A stretch of 53,785 bases of DNA, from positions 22,871 to 76,655 of the forward strand of contig JAJVIA010000008.1 of the NCBI GenBank assembly GCA_022072245.1, given 5' to 3'. The notes beneath the pieces were generated by a model. The model saw only the letters and a program-made list of their open reading frames with translations, was not told the DNA's origin and made no database searches. How positions within the stretch are numbered: the first letter of the stretch is position 1; the number at the start of each line of letters is the position of its first letter. The position numbers and the translations under genes were made by a program. Below are positions 1 through 7,880 of this stretch, one piece after another. Source of the stretch: Anaerolineae bacterium. Its GTDB lineage: Bacteria; Chloroflexota; Anaerolineae; UBA4142; SHND01.

Positions 1-167
1 TCGGCTTCGGTCACAAATTCTACAAAGCCGAATCCTTTGGAGCGACGCGTTTCGCGTTCCACAATCAACATCACGTCTTGCAATTCACCCGCCTGACTAA
101 ACAAATCGCGCAGGTCTTGCTCCGTGGTTTGATACGAGAGATTGCCGACGTACAACTTGTTATTCAC
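1..167 (-). CDS. RRM-domain RNA-binding protein (3' end outside window)
   Basis: This is a small single-stranded RNA-binding protein of the RNA recognition motif family, as found in cyanobacteria and several other bacteria, where such proteins are linked to cold or stress post-transcriptional control. About 55 residues are visible. The N-terminus carries the RNP2 signature LYVGNL, and the RNP1 signature KGFGFVEF lies about 40 residues further on. The start is GTG at 165-167, preceded at good spacing by a GGAGG Shine-Dalgarno sequence (plus-strand cctcc at 174-178). The gene lies beyond the polysaccharide locus and probably has its own promoter (282-310). A 32-codon reading frame upstream overlaps its start codon. 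The family call is firm; the cellular role is inferred from the family. Confidence 0.9.
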   Translation of the reverse strand, partial: MNNKLYVGNLSYQTTEQDLRDLFSQAGELQDVMLIVERETRRSKGFGFVEFVTEA

Positions 168-258
168 TTGATTCCTCCGCAGCGTCTTGCGCTGCCGCAC
201 GGAACACCTGCTGCGCGCTTGGGTCGCGCACTGGCGCCGTAGTAAAAATTTGGCGCAT
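160..258 (-). CDS. Possible 32-aa leader/upstream ORF overlapping the RRM gene start
   Basis: An ATG-started frame of 32 codons (MRQIFTTAPVRDPS...) ends in TAA, and its last codons overlap the GTG start of the RRM gene out of frame. It begins about 24 bases downstream of the candidate -10 element at 282-287, so it would be the first frame on that transcript. The RRM gene's Shine-Dalgarno lies inside it. It has no recognisable family, no membrane segment and no obvious attenuator hairpin. It could be a coupling leader peptide or chance. Confidence is low because its length is near what random GC-rich DNA yields. Confidence 0.25.
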   Translation of the reverse strand: MRQIFTTAPVRDPSAQQVFRAAAQDAAEESSE

Positions 259-281
259 CCCGACGAACTGTATGCGCGCCC

Positions 282-310
282 ACTTTACTTGAGATTGCGT
301 TTCAGGTCAA
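282..310 (-). promoter_or_regulatory. Candidate sigma-70-type promoter for the RRM gene
   Basis: On the minus strand TTGACC (305-310) is followed after 17 bases by TAAAGT (282-287). Spacing is ideal, with a good -35 and a moderate -10. It lies between the 50-aa membrane-protein gene and the RRM gene, which suggests that the RRM gene is transcribed separately from the polysaccharide genes. Confidence 0.45.
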
Positions 311-339
311 ACCGCGTCACGCGCGACACGGCATCGGCG

Positions 340-492
340 CTAGCGCGCGGCGTACCAATTCAACACGCCAAACGCCAAGCCGCCGCACACGGCAATCCCT
401 ATGCCCAAGTACGCCGAATCTTGGATGAACGCAATCGCCAGCAGCGAGAAAAAAGCCCACACAACCAAGCCGTGCCAACGTTTAATTTTCAT
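340..492 (-). CDS. 50-aa small membrane protein coupled to the upstream ligase/polymerase gene
   Basis: This 50-codon gene starts MKIKRWHGLVVWAFF and ends LNWYAAR. It contains two hydrophobic stretches (roughly residues 8-23 and 28-46), enough for a two-helix hairpin with a positively charged N-terminus. Its ATG lies within the last codons of the O-antigen-ligase-like gene; the 11-bp overlap includes that gene's TAA, a typical translationally coupled arrangement. I recognise no family. The overlap, hydrophobic pattern and lack of other coding content make it plausible as a small accessory subunit of the polymerase/ligase or a generic small membrane protein. Function is unknown. Confidence 0.5.
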   Translation of the reverse strand: MKIKRWHGLVVWAFFSLLAIAFIQDSAYLGIGIAVCGGLAFGVLNWYAAR

Positions 493-1834
493 GCGGCGCG
501 CTCGCTTGGTTCATCGCTATATTTCCGGCTGCCAGCAAACCCACAAAAACCCAATTCCACCCCAACCAAAAAACGTTCGTCACCATGTGACACACCAATA
601 AAGCGCCGCCCGCGATGGCAAGCGCCAATTGAAATGGGCGCAGCGAATTTGAAACGCGCAACGCGCGCCGCGTCGCGACGCCGAGCCACACCAGCCACGC
701 GCCCAATAAAATGGTTCCCACGATGCCCGAATCGTGCAGCGTCAGCAAAACGAGATTGCTTATCCAATCGCGCGTACCTGCCTCTGTGGTGTATTTTTGC
801 GCAAAAGTATTCGCGCCATTGCCGAACAAGGGATTTAGCAAAAAATCGCGCCACGCGCGCGCGAACGCATCGAGCCGAAAAAAAATAGATTTGCTCGTCA
901 ATAAACGCGTCACGCTAAAATCCGCCAGCGCGCCCCCTCCGCCCGCCAACGCGCTGCTCACCGCCAACGCGCCGATTACGAGCGCCGCCGCCGCGCCGCC
1001 AAAAATTAACGCCCACCGTCGCCGTGGACTGGTCACAAAAATTAAAAATAGCCCCGCGCCCAAACCAAGCCACGCCGTGCGCGTCAAGCTCAATGCCACC
1101 GCCAACAGCGTGATGATGATGCCCGCGCCCAACGCGACGCGCCACCGCGCAAATTGCGCGTCGAGAATCAAGACGATTTGCAATAACGCCGTCGCCATCG
1201 CAAACATGCCCAGCGTGTTGGAATCAAATAATGTGCCGTACGCCGAAAACGTTTCAAACGTCGTCAACGCATAGGTTTGCACGCCGAGATTGACGCCGAA
1301 CGGAAACACGAGCCACGCCAAAACGCCAAACGCCGCCGCGGCGACGCCCGCCCCAATCAACGTCCACACGGCGCGCGTGAACGCTTGCGCGCGCGCGCCC
1401 GCCGCGCGGATAAAAATATACAATAACATGCCGAAACCCATCAAGCCCAAAAAATTTAAACTCGCGCGCAGCGACGGCGCGCGCCACACCGACGACGCGA
1501 GCGTCACGCCCCAAAATGCCGCGAGCAATAAATCGGCGCGCGCCAGCTGCAATTGTTTCCAGCCGGGGCGCGTTCGTACAAGCCACGCCAAGCCCACGCC
1601 CAAAAATACAAAATGTTCTACGCGCAAGCCCATGCCTGCAATGTCAAAGCGGTAACGGTCCAACGCCGTCGCCACAATCAACAGCGGCAGCGCCCATTCG
1701 ACGCGCCGCCACGCGACGCCGAACGCGCCCAACGCGAAAAACGCCGGAACGTACCACGGCGTTTGTACAGTCTGCTCCAATTGCCAAGCCATGACGCGCT
1801 GCATCAAACGCGTCCAACCGTTATAAAAATTCAT
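482..1834 (-). CDS. O-antigen ligase / polysaccharide polymerase family membrane protein
   Basis: A 450-residue multipass membrane protein of the Wzy/WaaL superfamily, which polymerises lipid-linked repeat units or transfers finished glycan to an acceptor at the outer face of the membrane. About ten to twelve hydrophobic helices are visible. The family-type core segment SLTRTAWLGLGAG sits mid-protein. It is followed by an extracellular loop containing NPLFGNGANTF and the LTLHDSGIVG motif that commonly precedes the last helices. The ATG overlaps the stop of the upstream sugar transferase (ATGA at 1831-1834). It is one of three such proteins in the window, so polymerase and ligase roles cannot be assigned individually. 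The absence of an outer-membrane export protein favours capsule or EPS over LPS. Confidence 0.82.
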   Translation of the reverse strand: MNFYNGWTRLMQRVMAWQLEQTVQTPWYVPAFFALGAFGVAWRRVEWALPLLIVATALDRYRFDIAGMGLRVEHFVFLGVGLAWLVRTRPGWKQLQLARADLLLAAFWGVTLASSVWRAPSLRASLNFLGLMGFGMLLYIFIRAAGARAQAFTRAVWTLIGAGVAAAAFGVLAWLVFPFGVNLGVQTYALTTFETFSAYGTLFDSNTLGMFAMATALLQIVLILDAQFARWRVALGAGIIITLLAVALSLTRTAWLGLGAGLFLIFVTSPRRRWALIFGGAAAALVIGALAVSSALAGGGGALADFSVTRLLTSKSIFFRLDAFARAWRDFLLNPLFGNGANTFAQKYTTEAGTRDWISNLVLLTLHDSGIVGTILLGAWLVWLGVATRRALRVSNSLRPFQLALAIAGGALLVCHMVTNVFWLGWNWVFVGLLAAGNIAMNQASAPHEN

Positions 1835-3243
1835 GGCGCGCGCGGCGGCGTCAGCACCGCGCCCAAGGTCTTGAACAAAATGAGCGCGTCCAACGACGCC
1901 GATTGATGTTTGATGTAATACAAATCGTACTGCAATTTTACGAGCGCGTCATGGACCGAACGCCCGTATGGAAAACGGATCGCCGCCCAACCCGTCAAGC
2001 CGGGCCGCACAACATGGCGCAAACGATAAAACGGAATTGCGCGCTGCAAATTTTCGACAATCTCGGGTCGTTCGGGGCGCGGGCCCACCAGCGCCATTTC
2101 GCCGCGCAGCACATTCCAAAATTGCGGCGTTTCATCCAATTTGAAGCGGCGCAAAAATTTTCCGACGCGCGTCACGCGCGGGTCGTCGTGTTCCGCCCAC
2201 TGCGGCACGCCCGGACTTTCCGCCTCCGCGATCATCGAACGAAATTTATACAATACAAATACGCGCCCGTTCTGTCCGACGCGCGTTTGGCGCAGTAAAA
2301 TCGCGCCGCGCGAATCGAGCCGCACCGCCAGCGCGAGCAGCGGCAAAAACGGCGCGAGAAGGAGCAAAGCTAACGCGGAAAAAATTATGTCGCACGCGCG
2401 TTTCACCAAACCGTTCAAGCCGCGCGTCGCATCCTGTTCCCATGGCAGCAGCACGCTCCATGTTTTGCCCACATACTCGACCGGCACGCGCCCGGTCAAT
2501 TCTTCAAACACCGCCGCCAGATTGACGATTTGAACGCCCTGCTCGCGCCACGCCGCCAATAGCGCGAGCCATTCGTCATCCCAGTCCGCCGCCGCGCTCA
2601 CCAGCGCTTCGTCCAATTGCGCCGCGTCAATTTGACGCGCGGCTTCGGGCGCGCCGAGCGAATCAAATTGCGCGACGATGCGATAATAATTCGGCGCATG
2701 TTCGCGCAGCGCATCCGCCAACGCCCGCGCGCTGTCTCCGCCGCCAACAATCGCAACGCGCCGCGCCAACGGACCCGCGCCGACCGCGAGCGCAAAGCCG
2801 CCGCGCCACAGCGTTAGAACGAACGCCGCAGGCAGCGCGAAAAACACAATCAAATGACGCGGCAGCGTTTGCGGCGCGGCAATAAAATAAAGCAGCAGAT
2901 AGACGGCAAAGACGCCGAAAACGGCGAGCAGCGCGGCGCGCACAGCGCGGCGCGGCAGAGCCGCAATGCGTAAATCGTACAAATCCAAAATTTGCGCCAT
3001 CACAAACCACAACGCCGATAAAAAAATAAACCACACCAAAAAAATATCCCACGAGGCGACCGCCAACCACCACACGGAACGCTGCACGCCCAACCACAAA
3101 GCGCCGAACGCGACAAGATTCACCAGCGCCAGGTCGCCGAGAATCAGCAACCACCGCACTTGCGAACGCTGCCACGAACGCCGCGCCGCGCGCGCACTAG
3201 AGAGCGCGTGATACTCTTTATGCAAATGATTTTGCGACTGCAT
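1831..3243 (-). CDS. Polyprenyl glycosylphosphotransferase (initiating sugar-1-phosphate transferase)
   Basis: A WbaP/WcaJ-type enzyme of about 470 residues that transfers a sugar-1-phosphate from a UDP-sugar to undecaprenyl phosphate, starting repeat-unit synthesis at the inner face of the membrane. The N-terminal third has four transmembrane helices. A Rossmann-like domain follows (VAIVGGGDSARALADAL), then a re-entrant hydrophobic helix and the catalytic domain with YKFRSM, the intact Asp-Glu dyad in KLDETPQFWN (around residue 370), VGPRPE and RPGLTGW. The ATG at 3241-3243 is chosen because the longer frame runs 90 bp into the preceding GT2 gene, and this start lies 5 bp after that gene's stop. 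It is one of four initiating enzymes here. Sugar specificity cannot be read from sequence. Confidence 0.93.
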   Translation of the reverse strand: MQSQNHLHKEYHALSSARAARRSWQRSQVRWLLILGDLALVNLVAFGALWLGVQRSVWWLAVASWDIFLVWFIFLSALWFVMAQILDLYDLRIAALPRRAVRAALLAVFGVFAVYLLLYFIAAPQTLPRHLIVFFALPAAFVLTLWRGGFALAVGAGPLARRVAIVGGGDSARALADALREHAPNYYRIVAQFDSLGAPEAARQIDAAQLDEALVSAAADWDDEWLALLAAWREQGVQIVNLAAVFEELTGRVPVEYVGKTWSVLLPWEQDATRGLNGLVKRACDIIFSALALLLLAPFLPLLALAVRLDSRGAILLRQTRVGQNGRVFVLYKFRSMIAEAESPGVPQWAEHDDPRVTRVGKFLRRFKLDETPQFWNVLRGEMALVGPRPERPEIVENLQRAIPFYRLRHVVRPGLTGWAAIRFPYGRSVHDALVKLQYDLYYIKHQSASLDALILFKTLGAVLTPPRAP

Positions 3244-3248
3244 AAGTT

Positions 3249-4097
3249 TTAGCCGCGCGCCACAAACGCGCTTTCGGAATCCAATTGTTCGGCTGCGGGT
3301 TGAAGGCGCGGACGCGTAAACAGATATTTGTGTTTCCAAAAAAACCGCGCCAAATCGCGCGCGTGCCGCAGCGCCAATCTCGAAAACAAGCGCCGTTGCG
3401 TCACGCGCTGCTCAATGTGCGTGACAATGGCTTGCGGCGCATACATCACGCGCCAACCGCCTTGCCACATTCGCATACAATAATCCACATCTTCGGGTCC
3501 GTAAAAAAAACGCGCGTCCAAGACGCCCACCATTTCGTACGCCGCGCGGCGGATGATTTGACACGCGCCAATGACGTAATCCACATCACGCGGCACGCGA
3601 TGGTCATACGCTTCCAGCATTTCATCCGCCAATGCTGCCCGCGCCCAACGCGTCGGAATGCGGCGCAGGATTTTGCTCCAGACCGTCGGCAGCTGGCGGC
3701 ACGTCAATTGCAAATTGCCTTGCGCGTCCTGCAAACGCGGCCCCGCCAGACCCACGCGCGGATTCGCGTCCATGAAATGCGTCAGCTGCGTCAATGTGTC
3801 TTGGGTAACTATTGTATCCACGTCCAACAACATCAAGTAACGACCGCGCGCGGCAGCCAAGCCCTGATTGCGCGCCGGCGCGACGCCGCGATTTTTGGCA
3901 TTATGGATATTGCGAATGGGAATCGGGTTTGCGAATTGCGGCAGCGCGTATTCCGCTTCATCGAGCGCAATTCCGTTTTCGACCAAAACAATTTCCAACG
4001 CGAGGTCTTGCTGCGCGCGCGCGATGGCTTCAAGGCACGCGGGCAAATACGCGCGGTCTTGCCAAACCAACAAGATAATGGAAAGGTCCAGTTCCAT
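3249..4097 (-). CDS. Family 2 glycosyltransferase (rhamnosyltransferase-like)
   Basis: A cytoplasmic GT-A fold glycosyltransferase of 282 residues that adds a sugar from a nucleotide donor to the growing lipid-linked oligosaccharide. The N-terminus ([20 protein letters not shown]) is the usual GT2 nucleotide-binding strand-turn. The metal-binding acidic segment is [10 protein letters not shown] (near residue 95). The acceptor-side segment [19 protein letters not shown] (near residue 200) is typical of WbbL-like rhamnosyltransferases. It starts one base after the stop of the upstream GT4 gene and ends 5 bp before the sugar transferase, so it is part of the leftmost cluster of the locus. The fold is certain; donor and linkage are unknown. 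Confidence 0.9.
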   Translation of the reverse strand: MELDLSIILLVWQDRAYLPACLEAIARAQQDLALEIVLVENGIALDEAEYALPQFANPIPIRNIHNAKNRGVAPARNQGLAAARGRYLMLLDVDTIVTQDTLTQLTHFMDANPRVGLAGPRLQDAQGNLQLTCRQLPTVWSKILRRIPTRWARAALADEMLEAYDHRVPRDVDYVIGACQIIRRAAYEMVGVLDARFFYGPEDVDYCMRMWQGGWRVMYAPQAIVTHIEQRVTQRRLFSRLALRHARDLARFFWKHKYLFTRPRLQPAAEQLDSESAFVARG

Positions 4098-4098
4098 T

Positions 4099-5247
4099 TC
4101 AATGTTGCGCCGCTTGCGCGTTCAATGTGTCCAACACAATTTGCGCGCTCGCCTGCCACGAAAATTCCTGCGCGCGCTGCAAACCTTTGGCGCGCAATTG
4201 CGCCGCCAGCGCGTCGTCGGTCAATACGCGCGTCATGGCGCGAGTCAACGCGTCTTGGTCGCGCGGCGCCACCGTAATTCCAGCGCGCTGCCCTTGCCAC
4301 AAAGCGCCCAACACTTCGGGCAGCGCGGACACATTCGACACAATCACCGGCGCGCCGCACGCCATCGCTTCCAGCGGCGGCATCCCGAATCCTTCATACA
4401 GCGACGGATACACAAATAAATCTGCGAGCGAATACAGCGCGGCGACATCCGACTCGTCCACAAAACCAATCAAATGAAAACCGGTCGCGTCGCTGCGTTG
4501 GATTTCATCCTCGATAGCGCGCACGCCCCAACCCTGCGCGCCCGCCAAAACCAAATGCTGCGGCAATTCAGGACGCGCGCGTTTCATTGCGCTATAGGCG
4601 CGAATCAAATGCGGCAGATTTTTGCCGGGTTCAAGCGTGCCGAGATACAAAATAAATCGTTCGGGCAATTGGTACGCGTCGCGCACGCGCTGCAATTCCA
4701 ACGCGTCGGTCACCCGCGCAAGCGTCGGCGCTGCGGCGGGATAGGCGAGCTGGATTTTTGCGCGCGGCACGCGCGCATATTGCGCGATTTCGCGGCGCGA
4801 ATTTTCGGAAATCGTAATAACGGCGTCCGCGCGCCGCGCGGCGTACCGCGACATCCACCGCACATATAGATTGCGCGCGCGCGGATATTTTGTCACGTCC
4901 GCATGTTCCGCAATCATATCATAGATGATTGTGACCTGTTTGCCGCGCCATGCGAGGGGGACTGCCACCGACGGCGTGAACAAGAGCTCGGCGGCGCGCC
5001 GTCGCAATTGAATTGGCAGCGCGCATTGTTCATACGCAAGCCGCGCCGCGCGCGCGTCCAAGTTGACCGCTACGCGCGTCACGTTCGCCGCGTCAAAGGC
5101 AAAATGCGCGTCCGCCTGCGGCGTTACGAAAAAAATATATTCATTGCGCGCGTCCGCGCGCGTCACGGCGCGCAGCAGATTTTGCGTATAATGCCCCGCG
5201 CCCGCGAGCTGCGCGCGAAACGGCAAGAGATTTACGGCGATACGCAT
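4099..5247 (-). CDS. Family 4 glycosyltransferase
   Basis: A GT-B fold retaining glycosyltransferase of 382 residues. The N-terminal acceptor domain begins [20 protein letters not shown]. The C-terminal donor domain contains [17 protein letters not shown] and the EX7E signature in [19 protein letters not shown] (near residue 290), typical of mannosyl/rhamnosyl-type GT4 enzymes. It is the first minus-strand gene left of the lone plus-strand propeller gene, so its promoter should lie in 5248-5404, shared with that divergent gene. I see no convincing minus-strand -35/-10 pair there. It runs directly into the GT2 gene. Confidence 0.92.
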   Translation of the reverse strand: MRIAVNLLPFRAQLAGAGHYTQNLLRAVTRADARNEYIFFVTPQADAHFAFDAANVTRVAVNLDARAARLAYEQCALPIQLRRRAAELLFTPSVAVPLAWRGKQVTIIYDMIAEHADVTKYPRARNLYVRWMSRYAARRADAVITISENSRREIAQYARVPRAKIQLAYPAAAPTLARVTDALELQRVRDAYQLPERFILYLGTLEPGKNLPHLIRAYSAMKRARPELPQHLVLAGAQGWGVRAIEDEIQRSDATGFHLIGFVDESDVAALYSLADLFVYPSLYEGFGMPPLEAMACGAPVIVSNVSALPEVLGALWQGQRAGITVAPRDQDALTRAMTRVLTDDALAAQLRAKGLQRAQEFSWQASAQIVLDTLNAQAAQH

Positions 5248-5329
5248 ACGCAGATTTTACATCGGGTTAAAGATTTGGCGTGCGCTGTGCGCGCGCCTTG
5301 TGCGTATATCCTACAACACGCATATCGTC

Positions 5330-5359
5330 TTGACCGCGCGATCAAAATGGGTGTACACT
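5330..5359 (+). promoter_or_regulatory. Candidate promoter for the secreted beta-propeller gene
   Basis: TTGACC at 5330-5335 is followed after 18 bases by TACACT at 5354-5359. A GGAG Shine-Dalgarno just before the ATG at 5405 completes the unit. This lies in the divergent intergenic region (5248-5404), the only place in the locus where a plus-strand gene begins. Sequence match is good; spacing is one base above the optimum. Confidence 0.5.
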
Positions 5360-5404
5360 CTTGGAGAGGGAGAGTCCATTATGAAAACATAGAATGGAGT
5401 TGCA

Positions 5405-6778
5405 ATGAATCCTTTATTACGTCACATTGGGCTTGGGCTTGTTCTCGGCGCGGCGTTGCTCTTTTGGAATGGTTGGAATTCCGCCCCGCTCGCGCACGCC
5501 GACGCCGACGCCTGTCAACTCGTCTGGAATCATGTCCACGCGCCCCAAGTCAGCGCGCAAGATATTTTGTATAGCGTTCACGCGCTGAACGCGAATGACG
5601 TTTGGGCAGTCGGCAGCGCGGACGGCGCGACCTTGACCGCGCATTGGGACGGGAGCGCGTGGAACATCGTCGCGAGTCCGAACGCCGCATCCGGCGCGAA
5701 TGAATTGCGCGCGGTGTACGGCAGCGCCGCGAATGATGTTTGGGCGGTCGGACACAATCGCATTTCGGACACTGAAACGCGCGCGCTGCTTTTGCATTGG
5801 GACGGCAGCGCATGGAATATGCTTCCCGCGCCGCTTGGCAACGTCAATCACGCGCTTGCCGCCATTGACGGTTTGAACGCCAATAACGTCTGGGCGGTCG
5901 GCTGGTATCAAGACGGCAGCGCCACAAAAAATCTCGTCCTGCATTGGGACGGCAATACGTGGACTCAAGTTGCCGCCGATACGCCGCCGCAAACGCTTGG
6001 CGGTTTGGACGCCATTGATGTTTTTGCGCCAAATGATATTTGGGCGGCTGGCGCGGGCATTTATCATTGGAACGGCAGCGCGTGGCAAAGACAATCCGAC
6101 GTTACGGTTCAGGGTCTCGCGGCGTTCGCGCCCAACGATGTTTGGTTTGTCGAGCAAAACATGAACGGATTTTTGCATTGGAACGGCAAACATTGGAAAG
6201 TTTTTCCGCCGGGCGCATCACCCTATCTCAACGGATTTGTCGCCATTGACGGCGCGGCAGCCAATAATTTGTACGCCATCGGCAGCGCGTACGCGCACGG
6301 TTCGCTGGGCGTGATTCAACACTTTAACGGCAAAGCGTGGCAAGAGATTCCTTCGCCGGCAGAGGCGCGGAATACGTATCTCAACGATTTGAGCGTGGTC
6401 TCGGCCGCCGAGCTGTGGGTCGTCGGTTCGTTTAATAGTTTCTTGCCGCCGCCCAATGCGGGCAGCGAAATTTTGCACGGCGTCATGAATTGCGACGCGC
6501 CGCCCGCCAAAGCGCCGACCTTGCTTACGCCGTCCAATTCGAGTACGGTCACGCAGCGGCGTCCCGTTTTGATGTGGCGCGCGCTGAAAAATGCGACGTC
6601 CTATCGCGTCCAAATCCGCGAGACAGTCGGCGATTGGAAAACGCAAGCGGATGTCAACGACACACAATACAAGACGCCCCGACTCAAATTCAACACGCAA
6701 TATAGCTGGCGCGTCCGCGCGTGCAATCCGGCGGGCTGCGGCGCGTGGAGCGATTATTTTACGTTCACGCTGAAATAG
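5405..6778 (+). CDS. Secreted seven-repeat beta-propeller protein with C-terminal Fn3-like domain
   Basis: A 457-residue exported protein. It has a signal peptide (hydrophobic run at residues 8-22, likely cleavage near AHADA). Seven repeats follow, starting near residues 64, 110, 160, 210, 244, 287 and 336. Each has a core like NDVWAVG and most end in HWDGSAW; the pattern fits a seven-bladed propeller. The last blade lacks the HWxGxxW strand, and residues 37-50 could close the ring. Cys37 and Cys363 flank the propeller and could form a disulfide. Residues 370-457 resemble an Fn3-type sandwich (TPSNSSTV...YSWRVRACNPAGCGAWS). No catalytic signature is seen, so it probably binds glycan or protein outside the cell. 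It is the only plus-strand gene inside the locus, and its 3' end overlaps the convergent GT4 gene by 14 bp. Confidence 0.8.
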   Translation: MNPLLRHIGLGLVLGAALLFWNGWNSAPLAHADADACQLVWNHVHAPQVSAQDILYSVHALNANDVWAVGSADGATLTAHWDGSAWNIVASPNAASGANELRAVYGSAANDVWAVGHNRISDTETRALLLHWDGSAWNMLPAPLGNVNHALAAIDGLNANNVWAVGWYQDGSATKNLVLHWDGNTWTQVAADTPPQTLGGLDAIDVFAPNDIWAAGAGIYHWNGSAWQRQSDVTVQGLAAFAPNDVWFVEQNMNGFLHWNGKHWKVFPPGASPYLNGFVAIDGAAANNLYAIGSAYAHGSLGVIQHFNGKAWQEIPSPAEARNTYLNDLSVVSAAELWVVGSFNSFLPPPNAGSEILHGVMNCDAPPAKAPTLLTPSNSSTVTQRRPVLMWRALKNATSYRVQIRETVGDWKTQADVNDTQYKTPRLKFNTQYSWRVRACNPAGCGAWSDYFTFTLK

Positions 6779-7880
6779 CGCGCGCCCGTTCCAAAACGAT
6801 TTGCATCTGACGCGCCTGCTGCGCGCGCGTAAAGCGCTGCTGCGCGCGCGCGCGGGCGCGTTCGCCCAACGCGTCGCGCGCAGTTTTGTCGCGCAGCAAT
6901 TCTTGGAGCGCGTCCGTCAACGCCGCGACATTGCGCGGCGGCACAAGACGGCCGCACGCGCCATCCGCCAACGCTTCGCGCGCGCCGCCCACATCCGTCG
7001 CCACAATCGCGCGCCCCGCCGCCATCGCTTCCACAAGCGCCACCGAAAAACCTTCCGTGTTTGACGCTAAAACAAAGACATCGCAAATTTGCAGCAGGCG
7101 CGGCACATCCGCGCGCTGCCCGACAAACGCGATGTTGGCGTCTTGAAATTGCGCTTGCAATGACGCGCGTTCGGGACCATCGCCGACGACCAGAAATTTT
7201 ACATCGGGCAGAGTCCGCGCGAGCGCTTGCGCGGCGGTCAAAAAGAGCGCGACATTTTTTTCCGGCGCCAAGCGGCTCACCGTGCCGACCACGCGCGCGG
7301 ACTCGGTCCATCCGAAAGATTCGCGTATCGCGCGCGCCGCGTCCGCGCGAAAATGTTCCGTGTCCACGCCGTTATAAATCACATGAATTTTGTCCGCCGC
7401 GCGCGGATGCGTTTTTACAAATTGCGCGCGAATCATTTCGGTCACGACAATAATTTCGCGCGCGGCGCGAATCAATTGCGCCAACGCCCTGCCGTCCGGC
7501 AACGTCGTATTTTGTTCGTACCACACCGCCGGCACGCGCGCGAGGTTTGCCGCGAGCGCGCTGGCGAGAAACGAATACGCGCCATTGGCTAACAGCACGT
7601 CGGGCTGAAACGCGCGCATGGTTTGCCATAACGCGCGCGTGGGCGCGACGCGCTGCCTGAGATTCCACGCGATGCCGCGCGTTTTTTCAATCGCGCCCAA
7701 ATCCATTTCCGCGCACGGAATTTGCAGCGCGCGCGCGTGCGGCGCAATCGCCGCGCCTTTGGAACACACAACGAACGGCGTAATTTCGGCGCGCTGCGTT
7801 TGCCATTCCGCCAACGCGTTCAACAGCGCGACTTGGCCGCCGCCGAAAACCGTTTTGTGTTCAACGCACAACAAACGCAT
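6765..7880 (-). CDS. Family 4 glycosyltransferase
   Basis: A GT-B glycosyltransferase of 371 residues. The N-terminus MRLLCVEHKTVFGGGQVALL has the glycine-rich acceptor-domain loop. The donor domain has VGTVSRLAPEKNVALFL (near residue 190) and the EX7E region in NTEGFSVALVEAMAAGRAI (near residue 275). The ATG at 7878-7880 was chosen because the longer frame begins with an Arg-rich non-homologous stretch inside the preceding gene; this start gives a 20-bp overlap with it. The gene is the promoter-distal end of the third block, and its stop overlaps the 3' end of the convergent propeller gene, so the two transcripts would collide. Confidence 0.9.
   Translation of the reverse strand: MRLLCVEHKTVFGGGQVALLNALAEWQTQRAEITPFVVCSKGAAIAPHARALQIPCAEMDLGAIEKTRGIAWNLRQRVAPTRALWQTMRAFQPDVLLANGAYSFLASALAANLARVPAVWYEQNTTLPDGRALAQLIRAAREIIVVTEMIRAQFVKTHPRAADKIHVIYNGVDTEHFRADAARAIRESFGWTESARVVGTVSRLAPEKNVALFLTAAQALARTLPDVKFLVVGDGPERASLQAQFQDANIAFVGQRADVPRLLQICDVFVLASNTEGFSVALVEAMAAGRAIVATDVGGAREALADGACGRLVPPRNVAALTDALQELLRDKTARDALGERARARAQQRFTRAQQARQMQIVLERARAISA

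Noticed and set aside
187-888. Long plus-strand frame (233 codons) opposite the first ligase/polymerase gene
   Set aside because: Arg/Ala-rich composition with no family features; it is a shadow of the minus-strand gene caused by GC-rich codons.
3285-4277. Long plus-strand frame (330 codons) opposite GT2/GT4 genes
   Set aside because: It overlaps two convincing glycosyltransferases antisense and is rich in Arg/His/Gln without motifs.
5381-5392. Minimal ORF (ATG, two codons, stop) in the leader of the propeller gene
   Set aside because: Too short to judge; no supporting signal, and such triplet frames are common by chance.
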